Made by a program: the position numbers and the translations under genes. Below are positions 33,503-42,721 of a DNA stretch of 64,000 nucleotides, in pieces. The stretch spans positions 1 through 64,000 of the forward strand of contig JAEEQP010000007.1 in assembly GCA_016285355.1 (NCBI GenBank). Direction: 5' to 3'. This DNA is from Bacteroidales bacterium. GTDB taxonomy: Bacteria; Bacteroidota; Bacteroidia; Bacteroidales; F082. The notes below the pieces were generated by a model. It was not told the origin of the DNA and did no database searches. It saw only the letters and a program-made list of their open reading frames with translations. The stretch's first letter is position 1, and each line of letters starts with the position of its first letter.

Positions 33503-36500
33503 ATGAAAAGATTAGCATTAACTTTAGTGATTTGCCTCGGGTGCATGAGCATCCTTGGGGCGCAGAATGTTTGGAAGCCCATCAATGGCACAGGAATATT
33601 GGGTGCAGGTCCCGATGGAAGCATCTTTGTCTATGGTGAATATGGCGCATTGTTGCGTTCACAAGATGAAGGCGAGACATGGCAAATAGTACTAGGCCAA
33701 GAAACGGGTTTTAGTGGCTCTGTCAATCATTCGTGTTTTGCTGTTAGCCCTGAAGGAAGAGTTTTTGTTTTTAATGAAAACCAAACTGTACTGTATTCCG
33801 ACGACAACGGCGACACTTGGCACCAAACCACGTCATTTTCACCCTATTGTGCGTATCCCCCAAAAACTGGTTTATATGCCGTAACCAATGATATTTTCGT
33901 AGTATGGGCTGAAGCAGGAGAAATCAACTATACTCTTGACGGCGGTGAGACATGGAACGGCTGTGTAATTGAGTTTGTGGCGGAATTGACGGAAAACAAA
34001 TCGGTTACGGACCTTATTGTCAGCGAAAACGGAGATGTTTATGTTAGCGTTGATAATAGTTTTAGGTCCAATAGTATTGGTATCTATCATTCCACCCTTT
34101 CCGACATCCAAAGCTGGGAACTCGTTGCCGCAGAAGGCATTAACATCAAAGACATGGCTTTCGACCCCGAAGGCAATGTGGTGGCATGTGGCTATAATGC
34201 CGATGGAAGTAGTGTTGGTTTCCAGCATATTCCAGGCTTCTATCTGTTTGATGGAACGAGTTTGGCCATTAGCGATGAAGGAGTTGTGTACACGCCTCAC
34301 TTCATGGGACTTCAGGCAGTTCTTTCTTATTCCACCGACCATGGTGAGCATTTCATTGAAATTGGCGAGCACCTTCCCCTTGTTGATATCGCTCCAGGCG
34401 GCGAAAACGCGCATCTTTTCAAAGGTGCTGACAACCATCTGTATTTCGACGGTGGTGGAGAGTATTGGAAGAGCATTTCGGATGCAGACCATATTCGAGA
34501 AGATTTTCCGTATGACAACATGCGTTGGGCTATCTATTACCGAAACCTGTATCTGGATTGGGCACCCTATATCCAGATTGGAATAAAAGGTGATACGATT
34601 GTGGACGGCACAACTTATCATAAAGTGATTAAATGCACGTCTTTTGGAACCGTCATCGACGGGGATTGCTTTGGCGGTATTCGTGTGGAAACAGATGGCA
34701 AATGGTATTTTAGGTTGTTCTCGGAGGAAAATGTGCCCCAGTATTTGTATTTGGATATGGAACCGAATACGGAACGACTCATTTATGACTTCTCTCTTTC
34801 CGTGTGTGATGGTTTTGAATATGAAGGACAATATTGGATGTCAGTATTTGATATTGACGAGATTGGAATTAACGGAAGCATGAGAAATCGTTTTTGGTTT
34901 GACAGTAATTGCGAGGAAGGCGATCATCCTCATGACTGGAATTGGATTGAAGGCATTGGCAGCAATTATGGATTGCTGTATGCTATCCAAGCATTCCCTT
35001 TGGACGGTTCTGCCTACCATTTGGGCGAGGTTTATCAAGACGGGGAATTAATCTATAGTGACCCGTATTTCCATGACTATGTCCCGATGATTAAAGAAGG
35101 TAACCAGCGCCAAAAATGGAATGTGGTTTGCATAAGTGCCAACCAGAACTATCCGAATGATTACCATACTGAAATCCAAAGCATTAGGGATGATATTACC
35201 TTGGATGGAGTTGACTATAAAATAGTTTGGACGAAAAGTAAATATGGAATCGCAAAAGCAGGTGCGGTTCGCGAAGAGGATAGAAGAGTGTATTATCGTA
35301 GAAAAATATCCCAAAATTACCAGGATGAGGTTCTGCTCTATGATTTCAACTTGAACGTGGGCGATACTGTCACTGTGAACTGGATGGGCCAACAGCTGAT
35401 GGTGATGGAAGAATCAGAGGTTGAGGTGGATGGCACCATGAGGCGGCAATTAGGCCTTGGGGCATACTCTTTTGGTTATCCGCCAACTGAAGTTGATGAA
35501 TATTGGATTGAAGGCGTGGGCAGCACATTCGGTTTCTTGAACAGCGGTAGTGAAGGCATGGGTGGTGCGTTTATAACTCTTTTGTGCTATCACGAGAACG
35601 GCAACCTGATTTGGGACAACGAGGAGTTTGACGACTGCGTGATGAACAGCGATGGAGCACCTGCGACGTTCGCACCCCAAGGCGCGGAGTGGTATTTCGA
35701 TGTGTTCAACCCATGGAGCACGCATCCTGAATATCAGAGGTTTTTCGTGGAAGGCGACACGATTATCCAAGGCCATCAGTGCAGCATCATCGATCAGCGT
35801 TTTGTTGATACGGGACATGACGGCGGCGAATATGTGTATGAAGAAGACAACAAGGTGTATTGGTTCAATCCGACCACAAACGCTTTCACGACCTTGTATG
35901 ACTTTGATGCCGAAGCGGGCGAATCGTGGGATTACGAAGTGGGTGATTGTACGCATCAGGTGATTGTCGACAGCGTTGGCAGTGCGACTTGGAATGGGCA
36001 CACTTACCGCACGCAATGGGTCAGGTATTATGAGGAGAATCTTCCGATTTATTATAGTGGGAAAATCATGGAGGGAATCGGCTATGAGAGAGGCTTGTTC
36101 CCCAGCGTTTATGTTTGTAATGGATGGGAAATCTTTGATGCAAGTGAGATAGAATACCTTCGTTGTTATGTTAACGATGGCGAGATGCTTTATCATGAAG
36201 GGGGATATGATTGCGAACAAACTACTGTCACACCGCCGAGCCATCCTGAATGGTACTATGAAATCCAGAATGAGAACGGCAGTATCACCTACCAATATAT
36301 GTATCAGGCAGGCGACACCATTATTCAAGACGAGCCGACCCATATCCTTGTGAAAATCAACACGCTCTACGACAAGGGAGTGCATCAGGAGGTGACGCAT
36401 GAGTATGTCTTTGAACTCAACGGCAAGTTGTATTGGTGGAACAAGCGCACTCATAGTTTCACCGTGCTTTATGACTACGAAGCCGAGGTTGGCGACAGCT

Positions 36501-37054
36501 GGGATATCATGGTCGGCATAGAGCCTCCACTCACCATGACTGTGGATGCTGTGGATTACGTCGAATACGAGGGTAGAACCTATCGTGTGATGCGCGTCAG
36601 CGACCCCGACGACCTTTTCAGCGGCGACATTGTTTGTGGCATTGGCCACCTGACGAGTTTCTTCCCGGAGCGATTGATGCGTAACGCGGATGGATTCCGT
36701 GTGGAGGGTCTGCGCTGCTACTGGATTGAGGACGAGCTGGTGTTTAATCTCGATGGCGAGGAGGAATGCGACGCGATTCTCAGCGACATACACGGCATCG
36801 AGGAGGGCGGCCCTTCGACAGGCTCAGGGACCTTGGCAGTTTATCCTAACCCGACCAACGGCGTTTTATTCGTTGAGACGCACGTCCGTGCGTCTCGACC
36901 GGACCAAACCTACCGCATCAGCAACCTGATGGGTCAGACCGTCCTTTCAGGAAACATCACCGCTGAAAACCAACAGATTGATGTGTCGGGATTGCCCGAG
37001 GGAATGTATTTCATCACCATTGCAGACGAAACACGGAAATTTGTAATACGTTAA
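33503..37054 (+). CDS. Giant T9SS cargo protein with BNR-like repeats and four ~190-aa modules
   Basis: An 1183-residue exported protein. After the signal peptide (CMSILGAQ), residues ~30-330 hold BNR/sialidase-like repeats (SQDEGETWQ, SDDNGDTWH, LDGGETW). Four tandem ~190-residue modules start near 340, 535, 727 and 914; each opens with a W-Y-type strand and has GDTIxxGxxYxxI early and GIGxxxG late. The last ~70 residues are a type A T9SS sorting domain (VYPNPTNG, YRISNLMGQTVLSG, GLPEGMYFI, KFVIR). It is probably exported and attached to the surface. The fourth module is shared with 37178, 49576, 52434 and 55262. Palindromic repeats lie inside the linker and sorting domain. Confidence 0.85.
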   Translation: MKRLALTLVICLGCMSILGAQNVWKPINGTGILGAGPDGSIFVYGEYGALLRSQDEGETWQIVLGQETGFSGSVNHSCFAVSPEGRVFVFNENQTVLYSDDNGDTWHQTTSFSPYCAYPPKTGLYAVTNDIFVVWAEAGEINYTLDGGETWNGCVIEFVAELTENKSVTDLIVSENGDVYVSVDNSFRSNSIGIYHSTLSDIQSWELVAAEGINIKDMAFDPEGNVVACGYNADGSSVGFQHIPGFYLFDGTSLAISDEGVVYTPHFMGLQAVLSYSTDHGEHFIEIGEHLPLVDIAPGGENAHLFKGADNHLYFDGGGEYWKSISDADHIREDFPYDNMRWAIYYRNLYLDWAPYIQIGIKGDTIVDGTTYHKVIKCTSFGTVIDGDCFGGIRVETDGKWYFRLFSEENVPQYLYLDMEPNTERLIYDFSLSVCDGFEYEGQYWMSVFDIDEIGINGSMRNRFWFDSNCEEGDHPHDWNWIEGIGSNYGLLYAIQAFPLDGSAYHLGEVYQDGELIYSDPYFHDYVPMIKEGNQRQKWNVVCISANQNYPNDYHTEIQSIRDDITLDGVDYKIVWTKSKYGIAKAGAVREEDRRVYYRRKISQNYQDEVLLYDFNLNVGDTVTVNWMGQQLMVMEESEVEVDGTMRRQLGLGAYSFGYPPTEVDEYWIEGVGSTFGFLNSGSEGMGGAFITLLCYHENGNLIWDNEEFDDCVMNSDGAPATFAPQGAEWYFDVFNPWSTHPEYQRFFVEGDTIIQGHQCSIIDQRFVDTGHDGGEYVYEEDNKVYWFNPTTNAFTTLYDFDAEAGESWDYEVGDCTHQVIVDSVGSATWNGHTYRTQWVRYYEENLPIYYSGKIMEGIGYERGLFPSVYVCNGWEIFDASEIEYLRCYVNDGEMLYHEGGYDCEQTTVTPPSHPEWYYEIQNENGSITYQYMYQAGDTIIQDEPTHILVKINTLYDKGVHQEVTHEYVFELNGKLYWWNKRTHSFTVLYDYEAEVGDSWDIMVGIEPPLTMTVDAVDYVEYEGRTYRVMRVSDPDDLFSGDIVCGIGHLTSFFPERLMRNADGFRVEGLRCYWIEDELVFNLDGEEECDAILSDIHGIEEGGPSTGSGTLAVYPNPTNGVLFVETHVRASRPDQTYRISNLMGQTVLSGNITAENQQIDVSGLPEGMYFITIADETRKFVIR
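36812..36832 (+). repeat. CTTCGACAGGCTCAG-family repeat inside a coding region
   Basis: The 21-base repeat encodes the PSTGSG linker before the T9SS sorting domain of the 33503-37054 protein. Similar in-frame copies lie at 39677, 52171, 54987 and 56875. Confidence 0.8.
36875..36896 (+). repeat. Palindrome GAGACGCACG-CGTGCGTCTC inside a sorting domain
   Basis: A 10-bp perfect stem with a 2-base centre, encoding part of ETHVRAS. Related palindromes lie in the same place at 39740-39761 (GAGACGCACG-GC-CGTGCGTCTC) and 52235-52254 (AGACGTTGCG-CGCAACGTCT). Confidence 0.8.
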
Positions 37055-37063
37055 TCCCAGTCT

Positions 37064-37135
37064 TGTAGGGCTGTCGTATTACGGCAGCCGCACACGGAAA
37101 ACCCAAGGCGGCTGCCACGGTGTGACAGCCCTACA
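37064..37135. repeat. 72-bp TGTAGGGCTGTC inverted-repeat element
   Basis: Ends TGTAGGGCTGTC and GACAGCCCTACA are perfect 12-base inverted repeats. Inner parts include CGGCAGCCGCAC and GGCGGCTGCCACGG. A longer relative at 49438-49530 carries an extra insertion. It lies between two T9SS genes. Confidence 0.85.
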
Positions 37136-37177
37136 AACCGAAACGAATAAATGAATAACAATCAAAAACATACAACA

Positions 37178-39919
37178 ATGAAAAGACTCTTATTAGCACT
37201 AACAATTTTGTTTGCCTTCGCCCTCGGTGGCGTGGCACAGCAAGTCTTTTTCGACTTTGAAGACGGCACCCTTCAAGGTTGGACCACTCTTGATACCGAC
37301 GGCGACGGCCATTGTTGGGAACCTTCCATTGGCGGAATGGGCCACAATTCCAATGGGATGGCGTTGTCTTATTCTAGGGATTATGCCACTGGTGACTCCC
37401 TTGCGCCAAATGAGTATCTCGTTTCTCCACGATTGGTTTTGAATGAGGACTACAGCCTTATCAGTCTCTGGGTGATTCCATTGGATGAGTCTCAACCCGC
37501 CGAACATTGGGCTTTATCCATATCCACTACGGTAAACGACGACCCTATGGCTTTTACTACCTTGCAAGAATGGACTCTTACTTTCAATCCCTTTCATCCT
37601 GGCGAATGGACTCAATATTCCGTTGATTTGAGCCAATATGTCGGTCAAGAGGTCTATGTCGCCATTCGTCATTTCTTTTGGGAGGGTTTTGAGACATCTC
37701 AATCCGCCATTTGCGTTGATGACATCGAAATTGATGGGGCTATCCCAGCAGCCCCTGGCTCGGAGTGGTTCGACTTCTCGGCAGTCTGCGAAACAGGTCA
37801 GACGCTTTATTATATCATTACAGATGAGGAACAAAAGACCGTCAAAGTGACCCATCCCAACCAACCGCTCTATCCCACCGGTTTTTGGTGGGAAGGCTAC
37901 GAAATGCCCCAAGGCACTTTGAACCTGCCTTCCACGGTGATTTACGAAGGAGAGACTTACACCGTGACCGCCATTGACGATAATGCCTTTTTCGAATGTG
38001 ACGGCCTGACGGGAACGCTGGTCATACCAGGCAGCATCACCGATGTTGGCGACCATTCTTTTTACGCTTGCACGGGATTGCAAGCCGTCGAATTGCAGGA
38101 AGGCGTCACCACCATCTGGCACAGAGCCTTCCAATCCTGTAGCGGCATCGCCTCAATCACCCTTCCCAATACCGTAACGACAATCTTCCACGAGGCCTTT
38201 AGCGATTGCTCCTCTTTGACTTCGCTATATATTCCTGCTTCCCTCACGACCGTTTATGCGAGCGTGTTTACCTTGGAACCCTCTATGGAGACCATCACGG
38301 TTGACGAGAACAACCCGCGTTTCTATTCCGAAAACAATGCCATCATTACCAGAGACGACAGCACACTGTTTGTGGGATGCAAAACCACCGTCATCCCCGA
38401 CTATATTGTTGCTATCGGTGAAAACGCTTTTTATGGTTGCGGCAACGGTGGCGACCTTGTGATTCCCAATTCGGTCAGGACCATTGGCGACTACGCTTTC
38501 CGATATAGCCATTTCTCGGGTGCGCTCACCCTTTCCGATTCGCTAACCACAATTGGTGCTTTTGCTTTCGCCAACAGCGACTTTTCCGGTTCACTCATCA
38601 TCCCTAACTCAGTGACTAATATAGGGACAAGGGCTTTTGAGTATTGCCACAATCTCACTGGTGAACTCAAAATATCCGAATCGTTGAGTACCATCAACCA
38701 TGCTGTTTTTTCTGAATCCGCCTTTACAGGCACTTTGGTCATCCCCAATTCGGTGACTTCCATTCATAATATGGCGTTTGACCATTGCCTATTCTCCGAC
38801 CTTGATATGGGAAATGGTGTCACCCATCTCTACGGTGCAGCCTTTTCAGACTGTGTGAATTTCACAGGTGTTTTGAGAATTCCGGCATCGGTCGCCCATA
38901 TTGAGAACTATGTTTTCAGAAATACTCGTTTCAGCGAAATCTATTCCTGCAATCCGACACCGCCTGAACTTGACCAGTACACTTTTGCCGGTTATGGTGC
39001 CGTTTATTTCTACGACCCCAATATCCCCATCCATGTTCCGGTCGGCAGCAAGGAAGCCTATCAGAATGCTACTTATTGGGATTATTTCCAGAACTTTATC
39101 GAAGACATCACTCCGAGAGAATGGTACTACGAAATCCAGAACGAGAACGGCAGCATTACGTATCAATACATGTATCAAGCAGGCGACACCGTTGTCGGCA
39201 ATGAACCGACGCATATCCTTGTGAAAATCAACACGCTTTACGACAAGGACGTACACACCGATGTGACACATGAATACGTTTATGAACGCAACGGCAAATT
39301 GTTTTGGTGGAACAAGACCTTGGAAGAGTTCACCGTGCTTTATGACTTTGGAGCCGAAGCGGGCGATGAGTGGGAAATCAAGGTCGGAACGGAAAGCCTC
39401 GTGATGCATGTGGATGCGGTTGAAGAAATCGAATTCGGAGGCAGAACCTATAGGATGCTGCGCGTAAGCGACCCCGACGACCTTTTCAGCGGCGACATTG
39501 TATGCGGCATCGGCCACCTTACCAGTTTCTTCCCCGAAAGGCTGATGGACAACGGCGACGGCATTCGTGTAGATGGTCTGCGCTGTTATTGGATTGAGGA
39601 CGAATTGGTCTTCAAAATCGGCGACGAGGACTGCGATGCCATTTATGAGGAATTGCATGGGATTGAAGAGGACGGCCCTTCGACAGGCTCAGGGACCTTG
39701 ATGGTTTATCCTAACCCGACCAACGGCGTCTTATTCGTTGAGACGCACGGCCGTGCGTCTCTACCAGACCTGACCTACCGCATCACCAACCTGATGGGTC
39801 AAACCGTCCTTTCTGGAAACATCACCGCTGAAAACCAACAGATTGATGTGTCGGGATTGCCCGAGGGTATGTATTTCATCACCGTTGCAAGCGAAACGCG
39901 GAAATTTGTGAAACATTAG
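37178..39919 (+). CDS. T9SS cargo protein with adhesin-like domain and BspA-type LRRs
   Basis: A 913-residue exported protein; the start is MKRLLLALTILFAF, with an alternative nine codons upstream. A choice-of-anchor/cleaved-adhesin domain comes first (FFDFEDGTLQGWTTLD). From ~200 a YYIITDEEQKTVKV strand leads into BspA-type LRR_5 repeats (~250-620; e.g. LVIPNSVTSIHNMAF). The shared ~190-residue module follows (~647, WYYEIQNENGSITYQYMYQ), then a PSTGSG linker and a type A T9SS sorting domain. BspA-like repeats often bind host or bacterial surfaces. It probably forms a transcription unit with the cargo gene before it. Confidence 0.85.
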   Translation: MKRLLLALTILFAFALGGVAQQVFFDFEDGTLQGWTTLDTDGDGHCWEPSIGGMGHNSNGMALSYSRDYATGDSLAPNEYLVSPRLVLNEDYSLISLWVIPLDESQPAEHWALSISTTVNDDPMAFTTLQEWTLTFNPFHPGEWTQYSVDLSQYVGQEVYVAIRHFFWEGFETSQSAICVDDIEIDGAIPAAPGSEWFDFSAVCETGQTLYYIITDEEQKTVKVTHPNQPLYPTGFWWEGYEMPQGTLNLPSTVIYEGETYTVTAIDDNAFFECDGLTGTLVIPGSITDVGDHSFYACTGLQAVELQEGVTTIWHRAFQSCSGIASITLPNTVTTIFHEAFSDCSSLTSLYIPASLTTVYASVFTLEPSMETITVDENNPRFYSENNAIITRDDSTLFVGCKTTVIPDYIVAIGENAFYGCGNGGDLVIPNSVRTIGDYAFRYSHFSGALTLSDSLTTIGAFAFANSDFSGSLIIPNSVTNIGTRAFEYCHNLTGELKISESLSTINHAVFSESAFTGTLVIPNSVTSIHNMAFDHCLFSDLDMGNGVTHLYGAAFSDCVNFTGVLRIPASVAHIENYVFRNTRFSEIYSCNPTPPELDQYTFAGYGAVYFYDPNIPIHVPVGSKEAYQNATYWDYFQNFIEDITPREWYYEIQNENGSITYQYMYQAGDTVVGNEPTHILVKINTLYDKDVHTDVTHEYVYERNGKLFWWNKTLEEFTVLYDFGAEAGDEWEIKVGTESLVMHVDAVEEIEFGGRTYRMLRVSDPDDLFSGDIVCGIGHLTSFFPERLMDNGDGIRVDGLRCYWIEDELVFKIGDEDCDAIYEELHGIEEDGPSTGSGTLMVYPNPTNGVLFVETHGRASLPDLTYRITNLMGQTVLSGNITAENQQIDVSGLPEGMYFITVASETRKFVKH
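39677..39697 (+). repeat. CTTCGACAGGCTCAG-family repeat inside a coding region
   Basis: CCTTCGACAGGCTCAGGGACC, encoding the PSTGSGT linker before the sorting domain. A second palindrome (GAGACGCACG-GC-CGTGCGTCTC) follows at 39740-39761. Confidence 0.8.
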
Positions 39920-40015
39920 GAAGTACGGAAAGCGAGAAAATCCATCGAAAGCCCAACCGACCCAAGGCGACAGGGTTTGGTTTTGGGGCTTTCTTTGGCT
40001 TTTTTTCTGTCAAAA

Positions 40016-40047
40016 TTTGCCAATCCAATAATCTTTACTATTTTTGC
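40016..40047 (+). promoter_or_regulatory. Consensus Bacteroidota promoter for the second DUF4143 ATPase
   Basis: TTTG (40016-40019), a 19-base spacer and TATTTTTGC (40039-40047) match the consensus exactly. Transcription should start near 40053, at the first hairpin repeat. Confidence 0.75.
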
Positions 40048-40052
40048 AGCGT

Positions 40053-40116
40053 CGTTGCGGATTTTTCAAGAATATCCGCAATTACGTTGCGGATTTTATG
40101 AGAATATCCGCAATTG
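40053..40116 (+). repeat. Two tandem hairpins (32-bp period) in the ATPase leader
   Basis: Copies start at 40053 and 40085 (CGTTGCGGATTTT). Each has a perfect stem TTGCGGAT and ATCCGCAA (40055-40062 with 40074-40081; 40087-40094 with 40106-40113) around an 11-base loop. They lie between the promoter and the ATG at 40140, so they are transcribed. Confidence 0.88.
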
Positions 40117-40139
40117 ATTTGAGGAAATTCAAGTTTGTT

Positions 40140-41279
40140 ATGTACCATAGAATATTTGACATAGAGAACCGCTTGGACGAAGCAATGTTCTTGTTTGGCG
40201 GGCGTCAGGTAGGTAAGTCCACGCTGTTGAAAGAACGCTTCCCTAAGGCCGTTTACATCGACCTTCTGAACTCTGAACTGAGAAATCGTTTCCAACAACA
40301 TCCTGAAACGTTCCGGGAAAGTTTGCTTCGCTTTCCGCCGGAAACATTGGTCATTGTGGATGAAATTCAAAAAGTGCCTGACTTGTTGGACGAAGTCCAC
40401 TGGCTGATGGTGAACAAAGGTCTTTTCTTTATTCTCAGCGGCTCCAGCGCACGCAAACTGAAAAAGAGCGGTGCCAACAATCTCGGCGGCCGTGCTATCC
40501 CGGAGACACTATTTCCCTTAGTCAGCGCAGAAATTCCAGATTTTGACCTTGACCGTGCCATACAAAACGGCATGATTCCTCGACATTATATGGTGGCAAA
40601 TGCCCGAAACCGTCTCAAATCCTATATTGAACTCTATCTAAAGGAAGAAATCATAGAGGAAGCCGCCGTGCAAAAAGTGGACGACTTTATCCGTTTTTTG
40701 GAAGTGGCCGCCATCTCGGACGGCGAAATGCTCAATTATGAAAACGTGGCCACAGATTGCGGCGTTTCGGCCAATACGGTCAAGGCCTATTACCAGATAC
40801 TTTGTGATACATTGTTGGGCTTTGAGGTGCCAGCTTACAGGAAAGTCATCAAACGAAAGCTCACCAAGGCTTCCCGATTCTATTTTTTCGATGTGGGCAT
40901 TGCCAACTATTTGACCGGCCGTCATCATCTCGCCCCCAAGACTCCCGAATACGGACATGCCTTTGAGCATCTTGTAATGCAGGAAATTGTGGCTTATCTT
41001 GGCTACAAAAATAGCGAGGAAAAATTGACATACTGGCACACTTACGACGACATTGAAGTGGATGCTGTTATCGGTGATGCTCGGGTGGCAATTGAAATCA
41101 AGTCGACGGATACGGTTCAAACCAGCCATAAAAAAGGTCTTACCGAATTCGCCAAGGAACATCCGAATGTGAAACAGATTCTCGTGTCCCGCGACCGTAT
41201 CAGCCGTCGAAGTGGAGAGGTTGATTTGTATTATGTGATAGACTTTTTCAAGGCTTTGTGGAATGACGAAATTATCTGA
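40140..41279 (+). CDS. AAA_14-type ATPase with DUF4143 (PD-(D/E)XK-like) domain
   Basis: A 379-residue ATPase. Walker A GGRQVGKS (20-27), Walker B TLVIVDEIQKV (~77), then LSGSSARKLKKSGANNLGGR (~104). The middle has a winged-helix-like segment (ENVATDCGVSANTVKAYY); the C-terminus has IEVDAVIGDARVAIEIKSTD (~305-324), the D...ExK pattern. A longer reading frame starts at TTG 40044 but translates the hairpins; MYHRIFDIENRL at 40140 is the normal family start. A strong promoter and two tandem hairpins precede it. Role unknown. Confidence 0.87.
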   Translation: MYHRIFDIENRLDEAMFLFGGRQVGKSTLLKERFPKAVYIDLLNSELRNRFQQHPETFRESLLRFPPETLVIVDEIQKVPDLLDEVHWLMVNKGLFFILSGSSARKLKKSGANNLGGRAIPETLFPLVSAEIPDFDLDRAIQNGMIPRHYMVANARNRLKSYIELYLKEEIIEEAAVQKVDDFIRFLEVAAISDGEMLNYENVATDCGVSANTVKAYYQILCDTLLGFEVPAYRKVIKRKLTKASRFYFFDVGIANYLTGRHHLAPKTPEYGHAFEHLVMQEIVAYLGYKNSEEKLTYWHTYDDIEVDAVIGDARVAIEIKSTDTVQTSHKKGLTEFAKEHPNVKQILVSRDRISRRSGEVDLYYVIDFFKALWNDEII

Positions 41280-41337
41280 TGCTCTCGATAACAATGTAAA
41301 AATAGGATTTCTTTGGAGGTTTATCAAATAATTCCCC

Positions 41338-41346
41338 TATCTTTGC
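41338..41346 (+). promoter_or_regulatory. -7 promoter element for the ftsX operon
   Basis: TATCTTTGC matches the consensus; TTTG lies 22 bases upstream (41312-41315). Confidence 0.55.
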
Positions 41347-41388
41347 CGTTTTATTCACGATGTGGTTACTGAGTTTACCGAAGTAAAG

Positions 41389-42267
41389 ATGTCCGAAAAG
41401 AGTTCAAGCAAACGCCGCGTGGCAGGGTCCTATTTCATGTCGATGATGAGTATCGCGCTGGTACTCTTCCTCTTAGGTGTGTTTGCCCTGCTCATGATGC
41501 ATGCGCAGAAACTCTCCAAACACCTCAAAGAAAACATCGGTTTCGAAGTAGTAATGAACAGCAACGCGAAGGAAGCCAACATCCTGCAATTGCAAAAAGA
41601 ACTTGAGGCCATGCCCGCAGTGAAATCAACGGAATACATCACCAAGGAGGAGGCCATCCAACGCCTGAGTGAAGACCTCGGCGAAGACTTCCTGCAATGG
41701 CTCGGCAACGAGGAAAACCCGCTCCTGCCTTCCATTAATGTGAACTTCAACGCTGAGTGGGCCAATAATGACAGCCTCAGCGTCATCGAGACACAACTGC
41801 TCAAAAACCCCAACGTCAAGGAAATCTATTACCAGAAGTCTTTGGTTAACCTCATCGACCAGAACGTCAAGCGCATCGGCTTCGCGCTGATTATCGCCAG
41901 CATTGCACTTCTCTTCATCGCCATTGCGCTGATACGCTACACTTTACGCCTCTCCATCTATGCGAAACGCTTTTTGGTGCGCAGCATGTTGTTGGTGGGT
42001 GCCACGGCTTCCTATATCCGTCGACCCTTCATCAAGAGCGGTATATCACAAGGCTTCTTTGGTGCCTTAATCGCTGACATTATGTTGGCTGGACTTCTTT
42101 ATGGTCTCATGAAACGGCTTCCCGAACTGGCTCTTGTTCAAGACTATAGAATTATCATCGGCATTTTTGTCGGCATCATCATATTGGGCATCCTCCTCGG
42201 CGGACTTTCCACACGTTCCGCTTTGCGAAAATACCTCAACGCTGATGTCGACCGACTATACGCTTAA
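41389..42267 (+). CDS. ftsX: Cell division protein FtsX
   Basis: A 292-residue permease-like protein of the FtsEX complex, which couples ATP hydrolysis by FtsE to peptidoglycan hydrolase activation. It has a first membrane helix (MSMMSIALVLFLLGVFALLM), an extracytoplasmic ECD (EANILQLQKELEAMPAVKST, KEEAIQRLSEDLGEDFLQWL) and three C-terminal helices. MSEKSSSKRR was taken as the start; nine earlier codons are possible. It heads the block DUF3098 - uppP - truB - queA, whose order is common in Bacteroidales. ftsE is not in the window. Confidence 0.88.
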   Translation: MSEKSSSKRRVAGSYFMSMMSIALVLFLLGVFALLMMHAQKLSKHLKENIGFEVVMNSNAKEANILQLQKELEAMPAVKSTEYITKEEAIQRLSEDLGEDFLQWLGNEENPLLPSINVNFNAEWANNDSLSVIETQLLKNPNVKEIYYQKSLVNLIDQNVKRIGFALIIASIALLFIAIALIRYTLRLSIYAKRFLVRSMLLVGATASYIRRPFIKSGISQGFFGALIADIMLAGLLYGLMKRLPELALVQDYRIIIGIFVGIIILGILLGGLSTRSALRKYLNADVDRLYA

Positions 42268-42288
42268 GGGTCGTTGAGCCTGTCGAAA
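42268..42288. repeat. CTTCGACAGGCTCAG-family repeat (half palindrome)
   Basis: GTTGAGCCTGTCGAAA directly after the ftsX stop is the reverse complement of the family core. It is followed by four AAACAATT octamers (about 42298-42345) leading to the DUF3098 start. Confidence 0.7.
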
Positions 42289-42348
42289 CGCCCAACCAAA
42301 CAATTAAACAATTAAACAATTAAACGATAAACAATTAAACAACACAAT

Positions 42349-42618
42349 ATGGCAAAAGAAACAAAGACAAAAGCAAAGACACCCGAAGTCGCTGACGAAC
42401 AGAAAGTCATGCCCTTCGGCAAACAGAACTACATCATCGTGCTCATCGGCATTGCACTCATCGCAGTGGGCTTCATTTTGATGATTGGTGGTGGCTCCAC
42501 CGACCCTGATGTTTTCAACGAACAAATGTTTAATTTCCAACGGCTTACACTGGCTCCCATCTTGGTTTTGGCGGGCTTTGTCGTCGAAATCGTAGCAATA
42601 TTCTGGAAGAAAAAATAA
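42349..42618 (+). CDS. DUF3098 membrane protein
   Basis: An 89-residue protein with two predicted transmembrane helices (IIVLIGIALIAVGFILMI and LAPILVLAGFVVEIVAIFW). It matches DUF3098, a short Bacteroidota family usually found between ftsX and uppP. Its role is unknown; the context suggests envelope or division functions. The N-terminus is Lys/Thr-rich and cytoplasmic. Confidence 0.85.
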   Translation: MAKETKTKAKTPEVADEQKVMPFGKQNYIIVLIGIALIAVGFILMIGGGSTDPDVFNEQMFNFQRLTLAPILVLAGFVVEIVAIFWKKK

Positions 42619-42631
42619 ATTCTGAATTATG

Positions 42632-42707
42632 AATGCTGAATGAGGAATGGCGCAAAGCGACGATAAACTTCAACCCATTCAGCATTCCACATTCCGCATT
42701 CAGCATT
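42632..42707. repeat. Inverted repeat AATGCTGAATG family between DUF3098 and uppP
   Basis: AATGCTGAATGAGGAATG (42632-42649) and CATTCCGCATTCAGCATT (42690-42707) are inverted repeats with one mismatch, a dispersed intergenic repeat. Confidence 0.7.
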
Positions 42708-42721
42708 AAAAACAACGAACT

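Noticed and set aside
33872..34831. 319-codon antisense frame under a T9SS gene
   Set aside because: It is a shadow of the BNR-like cargo gene; no signal, domain or start context. The same holds for 35450-36793 and 38846-39658.
40044..40139. TTG-started N-terminal extension of the DUF4143 ATPase
   Set aside because: It would start inside the -7 box and translate the tandem hairpins; the family start is at 40140.
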